A stretch of 64,000 bases of DNA, from assembly GCA_903832325.1 (NCBI GenBank), contig CAILBC010000032.1, forward strand, positions 1 through 64,000, given 5' to 3'. Position 1 is the first letter of the stretch; each line of letters starts with the position of its first letter. Source of the DNA: an uncultured Sphingomonadales bacterium. GTDB lineage: Bacteria; Pseudomonadota; Alphaproteobacteria; Sphingomonadales; Sphingomonadaceae. The notes below the pieces were generated by a model. The model was not told where the DNA came from. It saw only the letters and a program-made list of their open reading frames with translations, and searched no databases. Shown here piece after piece: positions 7,527 through 15,072 of the stretch. A program made the translations under genes and the position numbers.

Positions 7527-8804
7527 ATGACCGACAATCCTGATCTGAACTCCAGCCCTGATCTGAACTCCAGCCCAGATCTGAACTCCAACCCTGATCT
7601 GATTATCCGTGTCGCCGCCAAGGGCGATGGCGCCACCGCCGATGGCCGGCACGTGCCGATGGCAGCGCCGGGTGACGTGATCGCGCCGGATGGCAGCCTG
7701 ATCCACGGCCCGGATCATGCAGAGCCGGTCTGTCGCCATTTTCCGGCGTGCGGATCGTGCCAGTTGCAGCATCTGACTGATCGCGCATTGGCCGCCTATG
7801 TGGGTGATCGCGTGGCCGGTGCGGCGCGCGGGCAGGGGATTGATCCCGGCACGATGCCGCCCGCGCATGTTTCGCCGCCGCAGACCCGCCGCCGCGCCAC
7901 CCTGCACGCGCAGGCAATCGGCAAACGCGTGGTCGTGGGCTTTCGCGAAGGCGGATCGCACCGCGTGGTCGATCTGAAGGCCTGCGCGGTCATGCTGCCC
8001 GAACTGTTTGCGCTGGTGGCGCCCTTGCGCGATCTGCTGACCCGGCGCGCCGACCGCAAGCTGGTGGTGGATATCGCGATGACGCGCGCCGATCAGGGGG
8101 TAACGCTCGATCTGTCGGGCCTCGTGACCGAAGGGCTGGCCGCCACCGAGGCCATGCTCGATTTCGCACGCGATCATGCGCTGGCGCGGCTGACCATCGA
8201 TAGCGGCTATGGCCCCGAAACCGTGTGGGAGCCGGAGCCGGTGACGATCACGCTTGGTGGCCAACAAGGGGGCGGCACCCCGGTTTCGCTGCCGCCGGGC
8301 GCGTTTTTGCAGGCCACGGCCGATGGCGAAGCGGCGCTGGGCAGCGCCGCATGCGAATGGCTGGCGGGCGCGGCCACCGTGGCCGATCTGTTTTCGGGGC
8401 TGGGCACGTTTGCCTTTGCGCTGGCGCGCGGCGGGGCCAAAGTGCTGGCGGTGGAGGCGGCGCGCGATGCGCATCTTTCCTGCCAGGCGGCGGCGCGCAC
8501 CTGGGGCCGCCCGGTCCACGCGATGCACCGCGATCTGTTCCGCAATCCGTTGCAGACCGAAGAACTGGACCGCTTTGCCGCGGTGCTGCTCGATCCGCCG
8601 CGCGCCGGCGCGCGCGAACAAGTGGCGCAGATTGCCGCTTCGCGCGTGGCGCGGGTGGTTTATATCAGTTGCAACCCGGCAAGCTGGGCGCGCGATGCCG
8701 CCACGCTGATCGCGGGCGGCTATCGCCTGGCGGATTTGCGCGCCGTGGGCCAGTTCCGCTGGTCAACCCATGTGGAACTGGCCAGCCTGTTTCTGCGCGA
8801 TTAA
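7527..8804 (+). CDS. RlmD/TrmA-family (uracil-5-)-methyltransferase
   Basis: A SAM-dependent enzyme making 5-methyluridine in RNA, probably 23S rRNA. In the 425-residue protein a short TRAM-like segment lies at about 30-55. It is followed by iron-sulfur cysteines in CRHFPACGSC and a fourth in LKACAVM, the SAM motif ADLFSGLGTFAFALARG, LDPPRAGA and the catalytic cysteine in VYISCNPASW. That order fits RlmD/RumA rather than TrmA. The N-terminus is odd: residues 5-26 are a repeated PDLNSS sequence encoded by 18-bp tandem repeats. The start ATG lies 4 bp after nnrDE. A strong hairpin begins at the stop codon. Confidence 0.9.
   Translation: MTDNPDLNSSPDLNSSPDLNSNPDLIIRVAAKGDGATADGRHVPMAAPGDVIAPDGSLIHGPDHAEPVCRHFPACGSCQLQHLTDRALAAYVGDRVAGAARGQGIDPGTMPPAHVSPPQTRRRATLHAQAIGKRVVVGFREGGSHRVVDLKACAVMLPELFALVAPLRDLLTRRADRKLVVDIAMTRADQGVTLDLSGLVTEGLAATEAMLDFARDHALARLTIDSGYGPETVWEPEPVTITLGGQQGGGTPVSLPPGAFLQATADGEAALGSAACEWLAGAATVADLFSGLGTFAFALARGGAKVLAVEAARDAHLSCQAAARTWGRPVHAMHRDLFRNPLQTEELDRFAAVLLDPPRAGAREQVAQIAASRVARVVYISCNPASWARDAATLIAGGYRLADLRAVGQFRWSTHVELASLFLRD
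7539..7605 (+). repeat. 18-bp in-frame tandem repeat in the RlmD-like N-terminus
   Basis: Units of CCTGATCTGAACTCCAGC start at 7539 and 7557 (identical) and 7575 (CCAGATCTGAACTCCAAC), followed by a partial unit from 7593. Unit length is a multiple of three, so each copy adds six residues (PDLNSS or PDLNSN) to the protein without shifting frame. Confidence 0.95.
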
Positions 8805-8841
8805 ACTGTGATGATGTTTCGTCGCAACATCATCACAGTTT
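8803..8841. terminator. hairpin terminator between convergent genes
   Basis: A perfect 16-bp inverted repeat (AAACTGTGATGATGTT at 8803-8818, complement at 8826-8841) with a 7-nt loop starts on the stop codon of the methyltransferase and is followed by AGGTTTTTG. The other gene facing it is the MAPEG gene. The stem is AT-rich for this genome, so an operator role is possible but less likely. Confidence 0.75.
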
Positions 8842-8908
8842 AGGTTTTTGTTGTCGCGTGATTTTTGGCAAAAACCGGTTCCCCCTTTTTGCCGTCACGC
8901 GCTGAATA

Positions 8909-9349
8909 TTATCCGGCAAAGCACCCGATTGCAGCGCGGATTGCCAGCACGGTCAGGCACAGGCTGGACGGAAAGAACAGCAGGAACCGGACCGGCACGA
9001 GATTGACTGTCGCCTGCCACAGCGAATGGGCCACGCGAAACCCGACATAGCCCCAGGCGAGGCCAACATCGATCGGCCCCGCGCCGGTCAGCGCCAAAAT
9101 CATGATCGTGGCATAAAACACTGTCGGCTGTTCATGCAGATGGATGTAATTGTGCGCCTTCCAGTTGACCTTTGGCGGCAGCACTTTCTCCAGATCCTGC
9201 CCGCGACCACCCGGCGGGGCCTGATCAAGCCCGGGCACTTTGGCCATTGCCGGAATGCGCGTGAACAGCATCCAGAACATCATCACCAGTGTCCACAGCA
9301 CCAGCACCGCGGCCGGTGCCAGAATTGCGGCATGTCCCGCTCCATGCAT
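8909..9349 (-). CDS. MAPEG family membrane protein
   Basis: A 146-residue, four-helix membrane protein of the MAPEG family (membrane-associated proteins in eicosanoid and glutathione metabolism). Hydrophobic segments lie at about 8-30, 70-90, 95-115 and 120-142. The loop NYIHLHEQPTVFYA carries the family's usual H-E-QP pattern, and GYVGFRVAHSLWQ matches the third-helix signature. Its bacterial substrate is unknown; family members include glutathione transferases. It is convergent to the methyltransferase and 105 bp from btaB. Confidence 0.85.
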   Translation of the reverse strand: MHGAGHAAILAPAAVLVLWTLVMMFWMLFTRIPAMAKVPGLDQAPPGGRGQDLEKVLPPKVNWKAHNYIHLHEQPTVFYATIMILALTGAGPIDVGLAWGYVGFRVAHSLWQATVNLVPVRFLLFFPSSLCLTVLAIRAAIGCFAG

Positions 9350-9413
9350 CCTCGATCCCCTTTATCCTGACTTTGGCCAAGTATGCGCAGGGGCGATGGC
9401 ACCTGTCAAACCG

Positions 9414-9455
9414 CTAAACCGCAAACCGGCATACCGCAAACCGGCCAACCGGCAT
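9414..9455. repeat. short direct repeats between the MAPEG gene and btaB
   Basis: The stretch contains ACCGCAAACCGG twice, 15 bp apart, preceded and followed by partial copies (CCGCTAAACCGC, CCAACCGGCAT). It lies in the 105-bp gap downstream of btaB. No hairpin is obvious. Confidence 0.6.
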
Positions 9456-10102
9456 CAGGCGCGGGTCAGGGTGATGATCCGGTAATAATGCAGGGGGCCA
9501 CGGTCGCAACGCATGGTCAGCCCGCGCTGGCTGGCGATTTGTGCCGTAACGCCGATCAGGTCTTCGCGCGGGCTGACGTGAAACCACCCCAGCCACAGCC
9601 GCAGCAAGGCTGCGACCGGGTCCGGCAGACCGGAAAAATCACCGAAATCGACAATGTGCAGCTGCCCGCCCGGTGCCAGCACGCTGGCACCCTGGGCAAT
9701 GGCGCGCTGCCAGGCGGGGATCATCGACAGCGTATAGGACAGCACCACCCGATCGAACCCGTCGGTGCCAAACAGCCGCTGCGGATCGAACGCGGTGGCA
9801 TCGCCCGCGGCCAGAACCGCAGGCCGGCCCGATTTTGGATGACCCAGCTTGCGCGCCGCCAGTACAAGCATTTCGTGCGAAATATCAAGCCCGAACAGCG
9901 CCGTGCCGGGCCAGGCGCGCGCAATGCATGCCAGATTGCGCCCGGTGCCACAGCCCAGTTCAAGCACGCGCGCGCCGGGTCGCACATTCAGCCCGGCGAT
10001 CAACCGGTCGCGGCCGAACAGGTAATATTTGCGCGTCAGGTCATAGATGTGTTTCTGCCGGCGATAGACCTGGTCCATCAATTGGCCGTGGCTGCCGGTC
10101 AT
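9455..10102 (-). CDS. btaB: S-adenosylmethionine-dependent N-methyltransferase of betaine lipid synthesis
   Basis: The 215-residue class I methyltransferase has motif I VLELGCGTGRNLACIA at about 50-65, followed by FGLDISHEMLVLA. BtaB adds three methyl groups to the homoserine head group of the lipid made by BtaA. The assignment rests on size (about 210 residues in characterised BtaB) and above all on context: its ATG at 10102 overlaps the stop of btaA as ATGA. The N-terminal YRRQKHIYDLTRKYYLFGRDRL also fits BtaB proteins. The open frame extends further upstream, but only within btaA. Confidence 0.85.
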   Translation of the reverse strand: MTGSHGQLMDQVYRRQKHIYDLTRKYYLFGRDRLIAGLNVRPGARVLELGCGTGRNLACIARAWPGTALFGLDISHEMLVLAARKLGHPKSGRPAVLAAGDATAFDPQRLFGTDGFDRVVLSYTLSMIPAWQRAIAQGASVLAPGGQLHIVDFGDFSGLPDPVAALLRLWLGWFHVSPREDLIGVTAQIASQRGLTMRCDRGPLHYYRIITLTRA

Positions 10103-11358
10103 CCCGCAAACTCGTAGAGGTGGACTCCGCCATAAATCGCGGACCGGTCGCGGCGGGTGTAATCGGCCGAGGCATCGGCGTGATATGTCCAGCGCGCCAG
10201 CACGGCATCGGCGACGCGCCCGGGCAAAAGGCTGGGTTCGGCCGCAGTGCGAAACAAGACGCGCGCACCCGGTCTGGCGGTGCGGGTGATCTGCGCCCAC
10301 AGCGCGTTCAACTGTCCATCGTTCATCCAGTCCTGCGCATCGAGCAGGACATAGCGATCGATCGATCTGTCATCCTGCCCGGCCAGGTGATCGGTCAGAT
10401 TGGCATGGCGCACCGTAACCCGGCCGACGCGGTTGCGCACCGCTGGCCAGTTCGATTCCTGCAGGTAGGGCGGCAGCGAGGCCCCGGCGCCCCGGCCATA
10501 ACCGCGCGAAAACGCCTGCCACGCGAAATAGTTGTCCTCCACGGCAAAGTCGCAGGCCAGCTTTTCCAGCCGGCGGCGCAGCACTTCGGCCATCTTTTCA
10601 TCACCGGCCAGCGCATCGAACTGCGCCGGGGGAATGCCCAGACCAAACAGCGCAGCGGGCTGATCGGTCAGCCAGCGGACGAATTTGCGATCGAACAGCG
10701 GGGCCAACTGGGTTTCAAACACGCGCCGCTGTCCGGCCTGGTCGGGCGCATCGAGAATCGCCTTAAGATCGATGCGATAGATCCGCGCCAGCAGGTGCGC
10801 CATGCCGATGAAACCGCCCAGCAGCCCGCGCTTGTAGATACCCTTGCGAAACCCGCCGATGCGGCGGCGCAGCGTCAGATCGCGGCCTTCCCAATACCGG
10901 CGGGTCGGCTCATCGAGATAGGGCGCGACATAGGCGCGATAGGCAACAAGGTTGGTCGGGCGGTCTGCATCGGCAAAAAACCGCCGGAAATGGCCATAAT
11001 CGGGCAAGTGCTGCGCCGATGCGAGCTTCAGCTTGCCCAGCGCGACATGCGCGGTGTTCAGATCGACCGCGGTGATCTGCGCGGGGTCGGCCACCAGATA
11101 CGACAGCACGTTGCAGCCCCCGCTGGCGATGGCGACGATGCGGCTGTCGGGCCGGATATCCAGCGCCTCCATGTCGATTTCGGGGTCTTCCCAGATCTGG
11201 GCATAGACCAGCCCGCGAAACGCGAAAGCAAAAGCGTGATCGAGCATCCGGCCGCCCAGGCCGGCCGTCCGGCGCACCACCGCACCGGCAATCGGCGGGC
11301 GCCCGGACACGGGGTGATCGGCGGGCCGGGCGCGTTTGGCGGAGCGTTTCATGACCAT
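10099..11358 (-). CDS. btaA: S-adenosylmethionine:diacylglycerol 3-amino-3-carboxypropyltransferase
   Basis: BtaA moves the aminocarboxypropyl group of SAM to diacylglycerol, the first step to the phosphate-free betaine lipid DGTS. The 419-residue DUF3419-family product has the expected length (about 414 in Rhodobacter). Recognisable stretches are GLVYAQIWEDPEIDMEAL near 48-65 and the SAM-binding IVAIASGGCNVLSYL followed by AVDLNTAHVALGKLKL. Two starts, 11358 and 11352, are possible. It is the first gene of a two-gene minus-strand operon with btaB. The 70 bp upstream contain an imperfect Pho-box-like sequence. Confidence 0.9.
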   Translation of the reverse strand: MVMKRSAKRARPADHPVSGRPPIAGAVVRRTAGLGGRMLDHAFAFAFRGLVYAQIWEDPEIDMEALDIRPDSRIVAIASGGCNVLSYLVADPAQITAVDLNTAHVALGKLKLASAQHLPDYGHFRRFFADADRPTNLVAYRAYVAPYLDEPTRRYWEGRDLTLRRRIGGFRKGIYKRGLLGGFIGMAHLLARIYRIDLKAILDAPDQAGQRRVFETQLAPLFDRKFVRWLTDQPAALFGLGIPPAQFDALAGDEKMAEVLRRRLEKLACDFAVEDNYFAWQAFSRGYGRGAGASLPPYLQESNWPAVRNRVGRVTVRHANLTDHLAGQDDRSIDRYVLLDAQDWMNDGQLNALWAQITRTARPGARVLFRTAAEPSLLPGRVADAVLARWTYHADASADYTRRDRSAIYGGVHLYEFAG

Positions 11359-11384
11359 CTCAAATAACCCTATATCAAAAAGTC

Positions 11385-11402
11385 ATGGGCGGTGTAAGAC
11401 AG
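11385..11402 (-). promoter_or_regulatory. weak Pho-box-like direct repeat upstream of btaA
   Basis: Read on the minus strand, CTGTCTT-ACAC-CGCCCAT ends 26 bp before the btaA start. Compared with the PhoB consensus (two CTGTCAT-like heptamers 4 bp apart), the first half matches 6 of 7 and the second 4 of 7. Phosphate control of betaine lipids is known in other alphaproteobacteria. The match alone is weak. Confidence 0.25.
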
Positions 11403-11428
11403 TGATGTTGCGCATTTATGGCAATTTT

Positions 11429-12478
11429 TCAGTCGTCGCCGGCGATCACCCGGGCAAAGGCGGCGCGATCGACATTGCCGCCCGACAGGATCACTGCGGT
11501 GCGCCCATCGGCCGGCACTTTGCCCGTCATCACCGCCGCCAGCGCCACCGCGCCGCCCGGTTCGATCACCAGGTGCAGCCGGTCAAACGCGAGGCGCTGC
11601 GCGGCGCGGGTTTCGGCCTCGGTCACCACCACGCCGGCCATGCCATGCGCGCGCAGCACGGCGAAATTGATGGGGAACGTCGCCGGGGTCTGCAGCGCGT
11701 CGCAGGCAGTGGCGGGCGCATCGCGCGCCACGCCCTCGATCGTGCCGCTGGCCAGGCTGCGCGTCACATCGTCCCAATGTTCGGGCTCCACCGGCACGAC
11801 CTGGGCGCCGGGCACGGCAATCGCCAGCCCGGCGGCAAGGCCACCACCCCCGCAAGGGCACACGATTCGCGACGGCGCACCGCCGGCGCGCCCGGCCATT
11901 TGTGCAGCCAGTTCCATTTGTGCGGCCAGTTCGATGCCGGCGCTGCCCTGGCCTTCGATCACCCACGGGTCGCCATAGGCATGGACCAGGATTGCGCCCG
12001 ATTGCGCGATCAGGCCGGCGGCAATGGCATCGCGCGATTCGCGGGCGCGATCATACAGCACGATTTCGGCACCCATCGCGCGCGTTGCATCCAGCTTCAC
12101 CCGCGGCGCGTTGGACGGCATCACGATCGTGGCCGCAATTCCCAGCCGCGCCGCCGACCAGGCCACGCCTTGTGCATGGTTGCCGCTGGAAACCGCCACC
12201 ACGCCGCGCGCGCGTTCTTCGGCGGTCATGTCCGACAGGCGGTGCCAGGCGCCCCTGATCTTGAACGCGCCCACCGGTTGCAGGCTTTCCGCCTTGCACC
12301 AGATCATCTCTCCCGATGGCAGTTCCAGCGGCAGCAGCGGTGTCGGGGGCAGCAGCGCGGCCATCTTGCCCGCCGCGCGCAGCACGCCGGCATGGCTTGG
12401 CGCTCGCGTGCCGGATCCTGCCGACTGTGATGGGCCTGCCAATTGTGATGAGGACGAAAGGGGACTTGGGTTTGTCAT
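11429..12478 (-). CDS. threonine/serine dehydratase-like PLP enzyme
   Basis: A fold-type II pyridoxal-phosphate enzyme of the threonine/serine dehydratase and serine racemase group, 349 residues. The PLP lysine is in LQPVGAFKIRGAWHRL (about K73), the substrate loop is SSGNHAQG, and the phosphate-binding glycine loop is CPCGGGGLAAG. There is no C-terminal ACT regulatory domain, so it resembles catabolic or racemase-type enzymes more than biosynthetic IlvA. An 18-bp tandem duplication (11897-11932) repeats QMELAA in the middle. The N-terminus is Ser/Pro-rich. It ends 70 bp before btaA and is divergent from the spermidine genes. Confidence 0.85.
   Translation of the reverse strand: MTNPSPLSSSSQLAGPSQSAGSGTRAPSHAGVLRAAGKMAALLPPTPLLPLELPSGEMIWCKAESLQPVGAFKIRGAWHRLSDMTAEERARGVVAVSSGNHAQGVAWSAARLGIAATIVMPSNAPRVKLDATRAMGAEIVLYDRARESRDAIAAGLIAQSGAILVHAYGDPWVIEGQGSAGIELAAQMELAAQMAGRAGGAPSRIVCPCGGGGLAAGLAIAVPGAQVVPVEPEHWDDVTRSLASGTIEGVARDAPATACDALQTPATFPINFAVLRAHGMAGVVVTEAETRAAQRLAFDRLHLVIEPGGAVALAAVMTGKVPADGRTAVILSGGNVDRAAFARVIAGDD
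11897..11932 (-). repeat. 18-bp in-frame tandem duplication in the dehydratase gene
   Basis: CATTTGTGCAGCCAGTTC at 11897-11914 is followed directly by CATTTGTGCGGCCAGTTC at 11915-11932, with one difference. It duplicates six residues (ELAAQM) in the encoded protein without shifting frame. Confidence 0.9.
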
Positions 12479-12557
12479 CGTGATATCCTAAACGCCCGCT
12501 CCATTGCCGCTCGTGCGTTTAGCGCGAAGCCCTGTCTGCGTAAGCTGGAGAATTTCC

Positions 12558-13763
12558 ATGGCCAAGGTCCTTGTCATCGGCGCCGGTGGTGTCGGCTCGG
12601 TTGCTGTTCACAAGATGGCGATGAATCCGGGCATTTTCACCGAAATCGCGCTGGCCAGCCGCACCCTGTCGAAATGCGAGGCGATTGCCGCATCGGTGAA
12701 GGACCGCACCGGGGTGACCGTCGCGACCTATCAGATCGATGCCGACGATGTGGCCGCGACAACCGCGCTGCTGAACGCGGTGCGCCCGGTGCTGGTGGTC
12801 AATCTGGCGCTGCCCTATCAGGATCTGGCGATCATGGACGCCTGCCTTGCCGCCGGCGTCAATTATATGGACACCGCCAATTACGAACCGCGCGACCAGG
12901 CAAAGTTCGAATACAGTTGGCAATGGGCCTATCAGGAACGCTTTGAACAGGCGGGCCTGACCGCGCTGCTGGGGTCTGGTTTCGATCCGGGCGTGACAAG
13001 CGTGTTTGCAATGTGGCTGAAAAAGCACAAGCTCGATACGATCCGCACGCTCGACATTCTCGATTGCAACGGCGGCGACCACGGCCAGGCCTTTGCCACC
13101 AATTTCAATCCGGAAATCAACATCCGCGAAGTGACCGCCCCGGCGCGCCACTGGGCCAATGGCGAATGGGTGGAAACCCCGGCGCTGACCATCAGGACCG
13201 CGTTCGATTTTGAAGCGGTCGGCCCCAAAAACATGTACCTGATGTACCACGAAGAGTTGGAAAGCCTGGCGCGGTTCATCCCCGAAATGGAGCGGGCGCG
13301 GTTCTGGATGACGTTTGGCGATGCCTATATCACCCACCTGACCGTGTTGCAGAATGTCGGCATGACGCGGATCGATCCGGTGATGTACAACGGCCAGGAA
13401 GTGGTGCCGCTGCAATTCCTGAAGGCCGTGCTGCCAGAACCGGCCTCGCTGGGCGCAACCACCAAGGGCAAGACCAATATCGGCGATATTGCCACCGGCA
13501 CCAGGGATGGCGTGGAAAAGACGTTCTACATCTACAACATCTGCGATCACGAAGACGCCTATGCCGAAACCGGCAACCAGGCGATCAGCTATACCACCGG
13601 AGTGCCGGCGATGATCGGCGCGGCGCTGCTGGTGCAGGGCCTGTGGGGCGGGGCAGGAGTGTTCAACATCGAACAGATGGACCCCGATCCGTTCATGGAC
13701 ATGCTCAATGCCCATGGCCTGCCGTGGCAGGTCAAGGAACTTGATGGCCCCGTTGCCTTCTGA
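12558..13763 (+). CDS. carboxyspermidine/carboxynorspermidine dehydrogenase (saccharopine dehydrogenase family)
   Basis: This enzyme condenses aspartate semialdehyde with a diamine and reduces the imine to carboxyspermidine (or carboxynorspermidine). The 401-residue product starts with the NAD(P)-binding VLVIGAGGVGSVAVHKMA and has NYMDTANYEP and LLGSGFDPGVTSVFA, typical of the family. The decarboxylase for its product follows with a one-base overlap, and an ornithine decarboxylase lies 2.7 kb downstream. This supports putrescine as substrate and spermidine as end product. The ATG at 12558 was chosen because the Rossmann motif starts three residues later. Confidence 0.9.
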   Translation: MAKVLVIGAGGVGSVAVHKMAMNPGIFTEIALASRTLSKCEAIAASVKDRTGVTVATYQIDADDVAATTALLNAVRPVLVVNLALPYQDLAIMDACLAAGVNYMDTANYEPRDQAKFEYSWQWAYQERFEQAGLTALLGSGFDPGVTSVFAMWLKKHKLDTIRTLDILDCNGGDHGQAFATNFNPEINIREVTAPARHWANGEWVETPALTIRTAFDFEAVGPKNMYLMYHEELESLARFIPEMERARFWMTFGDAYITHLTVLQNVGMTRIDPVMYNGQEVVPLQFLKAVLPEPASLGATTKGKTNIGDIATGTRDGVEKTFYIYNICDHEDAYAETGNQAISYTTGVPAMIGAALLVQGLWGGAGVFNIEQMDPDPFMDMLNAHGLPWQVKELDGPVAF

Positions 13764-14944
13764 TGGAAACGCGCGCCGGCGATCCCGGGGCCTTTGCCCG
13801 GTTTGACCTGTCGCGGGTCGACAGCCCCGCATTCGTGGTGGATGCGGCCGCGCTGCGGCGCAATTTGCGCGTGCTGGCCGATGTGCGCGATCGCGCGGGC
13901 ATCCGCATGCTTGCCGCGATGAAGGCGTTCAGCATGTGGCGGGTTGCGCCGCTGGTCGGGCGCTATCTTGATGGGGTGTGCACCTCGGGCCTGTGGGAAG
14001 CGCGGCTGGCCGATGAACACTATGCCGGCGAAATCGCGACCTATTGCGCCGGGTACAAGGCCGAAGACCTGCCCGAAATCTGCCGCCTGTCGGACCATGT
14101 GATTTTCAATTCGCCGGGCCAGATCGCGCGGTTTGCCGATGTGCTGGCGGCGGCGCGGGTGCGCGGCGATGTGTTTGATGTGGGCCTGCGCATCAATCCG
14201 CAGCATGCCACCGGCGAAGTGCCGCGCTATGACCCTTGCGCGCCGCATTCGCGGCTGGGTCATCCGATCGAGCAATTGACCGCGGCCGATCTGTCCGGGG
14301 TTTCAGGCATCCATTTCCATTCGCTCTGCGAACAGGATTTCGTGCCGCTTCAGGAAACCTGGGCCGCGCTGCGCCCGCATCTGGCGCCGTATTTTGGCCA
14401 GTTGCAATGGCTCAATTTCGGCGGCGGGCACCATATCACCCGCGCCGATTACCAGCGCGACGATCTGGTTGCTTTCCTGAAAGCGGTAAAGGCCGAAACG
14501 GGGTGCGAAATCTATCTGGAACCAGGCGAAGCGGTGGCGCTCGATGCCGGAATCCTGGTCGGCACGGTGCTCGATGCCACCACCAACGGCATGCCGGTGG
14601 CGGTGGTCGACATTTCCGCCACATGCCACATGCCCGATGTGATCGAGGCGCCCTATCGCCCGGCCATGCTGGGGGAACGCGGCGAAGACAGCACGGATGC
14701 CGCGGTGCGCCTGGGCGGGCCATCGTGCCTGGCGGGCGACGTGATCGGCGATTATCGCCTGCCGGTGGCGTGCGAACCCGGCGCGCGCTTTGCCTTTCTG
14801 GATCAGGCGCACTATTCGATGGTGAAGACAACCACGTTCAACGGTGTGCCGCTGCCCTCGATCTGGCTGTGGGACAGCGAAACCGATGCGCTGGAACGCG
14901 TCCGCAGCTTTGCCTACGAGGATTTCCGCGACCGCCTCTCCTGA
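13763..14944 (+). CDS. nspC: carboxynorspermidine/carboxyspermidine decarboxylase
   Basis: NspC is a PLP-dependent fold-III decarboxylase that removes the carboxyl group from carboxyspermidine. The 393-residue product has the PLP lysine in MLAAMKAFSMW (about K53), the FHSLCEQ and NFGGGHHITRADY segments, the EPGEAVALDAG motif and an ATCHMPDVIEAPYRP stretch near the active-site cysteine. Its ATG shares a base with the dehydrogenase stop (TGATG). Its own stop lies in the first unit of a 21-bp tandem repeat. Confidence 0.92.
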   Translation: METRAGDPGAFARFDLSRVDSPAFVVDAAALRRNLRVLADVRDRAGIRMLAAMKAFSMWRVAPLVGRYLDGVCTSGLWEARLADEHYAGEIATYCAGYKAEDLPEICRLSDHVIFNSPGQIARFADVLAAARVRGDVFDVGLRINPQHATGEVPRYDPCAPHSRLGHPIEQLTAADLSGVSGIHFHSLCEQDFVPLQETWAALRPHLAPYFGQLQWLNFGGGHHITRADYQRDDLVAFLKAVKAETGCEIYLEPGEAVALDAGILVGTVLDATTNGMPVAVVDISATCHMPDVIEAPYRPAMLGERGEDSTDAAVRLGGPSCLAGDVIGDYRLPVACEPGARFAFLDQAHYSMVKTTTFNGVPLPSIWLWDSETDALERVRSFAYEDFRDRLS

Positions 14945-15000
14945 TCCGCATCACCCCTGTCCTGATCCGCATCCCCCCTGTCCTGATCCGCATCGCCTGA
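14940..15000. repeat. 21-bp tandem repeat at the nspC stop codon
   Basis: Three units beginning CCTGATCCGCATC start at 14940, 14961 and 14982; the first two are 21 bp and differ at one base, the third is shortened. The nspC TGA lies inside unit one, so earlier duplications probably arose beyond the stop codon. Confidence 0.9.
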
Positions 15001-15072
15001 GGGGACTTGCCTTGTCCGCACTGCACGCCACAGTGCGGCAACGGACAAGACCAGACCACAGGAGAGACTCGG

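Noticed and set aside
11336-12430. Plus-strand 364-codon frame opposite the threonine/serine dehydratase
   Set aside because: His/Arg/Gly-rich shadow of the minus-strand gene, which has all PLP-enzyme motifs.
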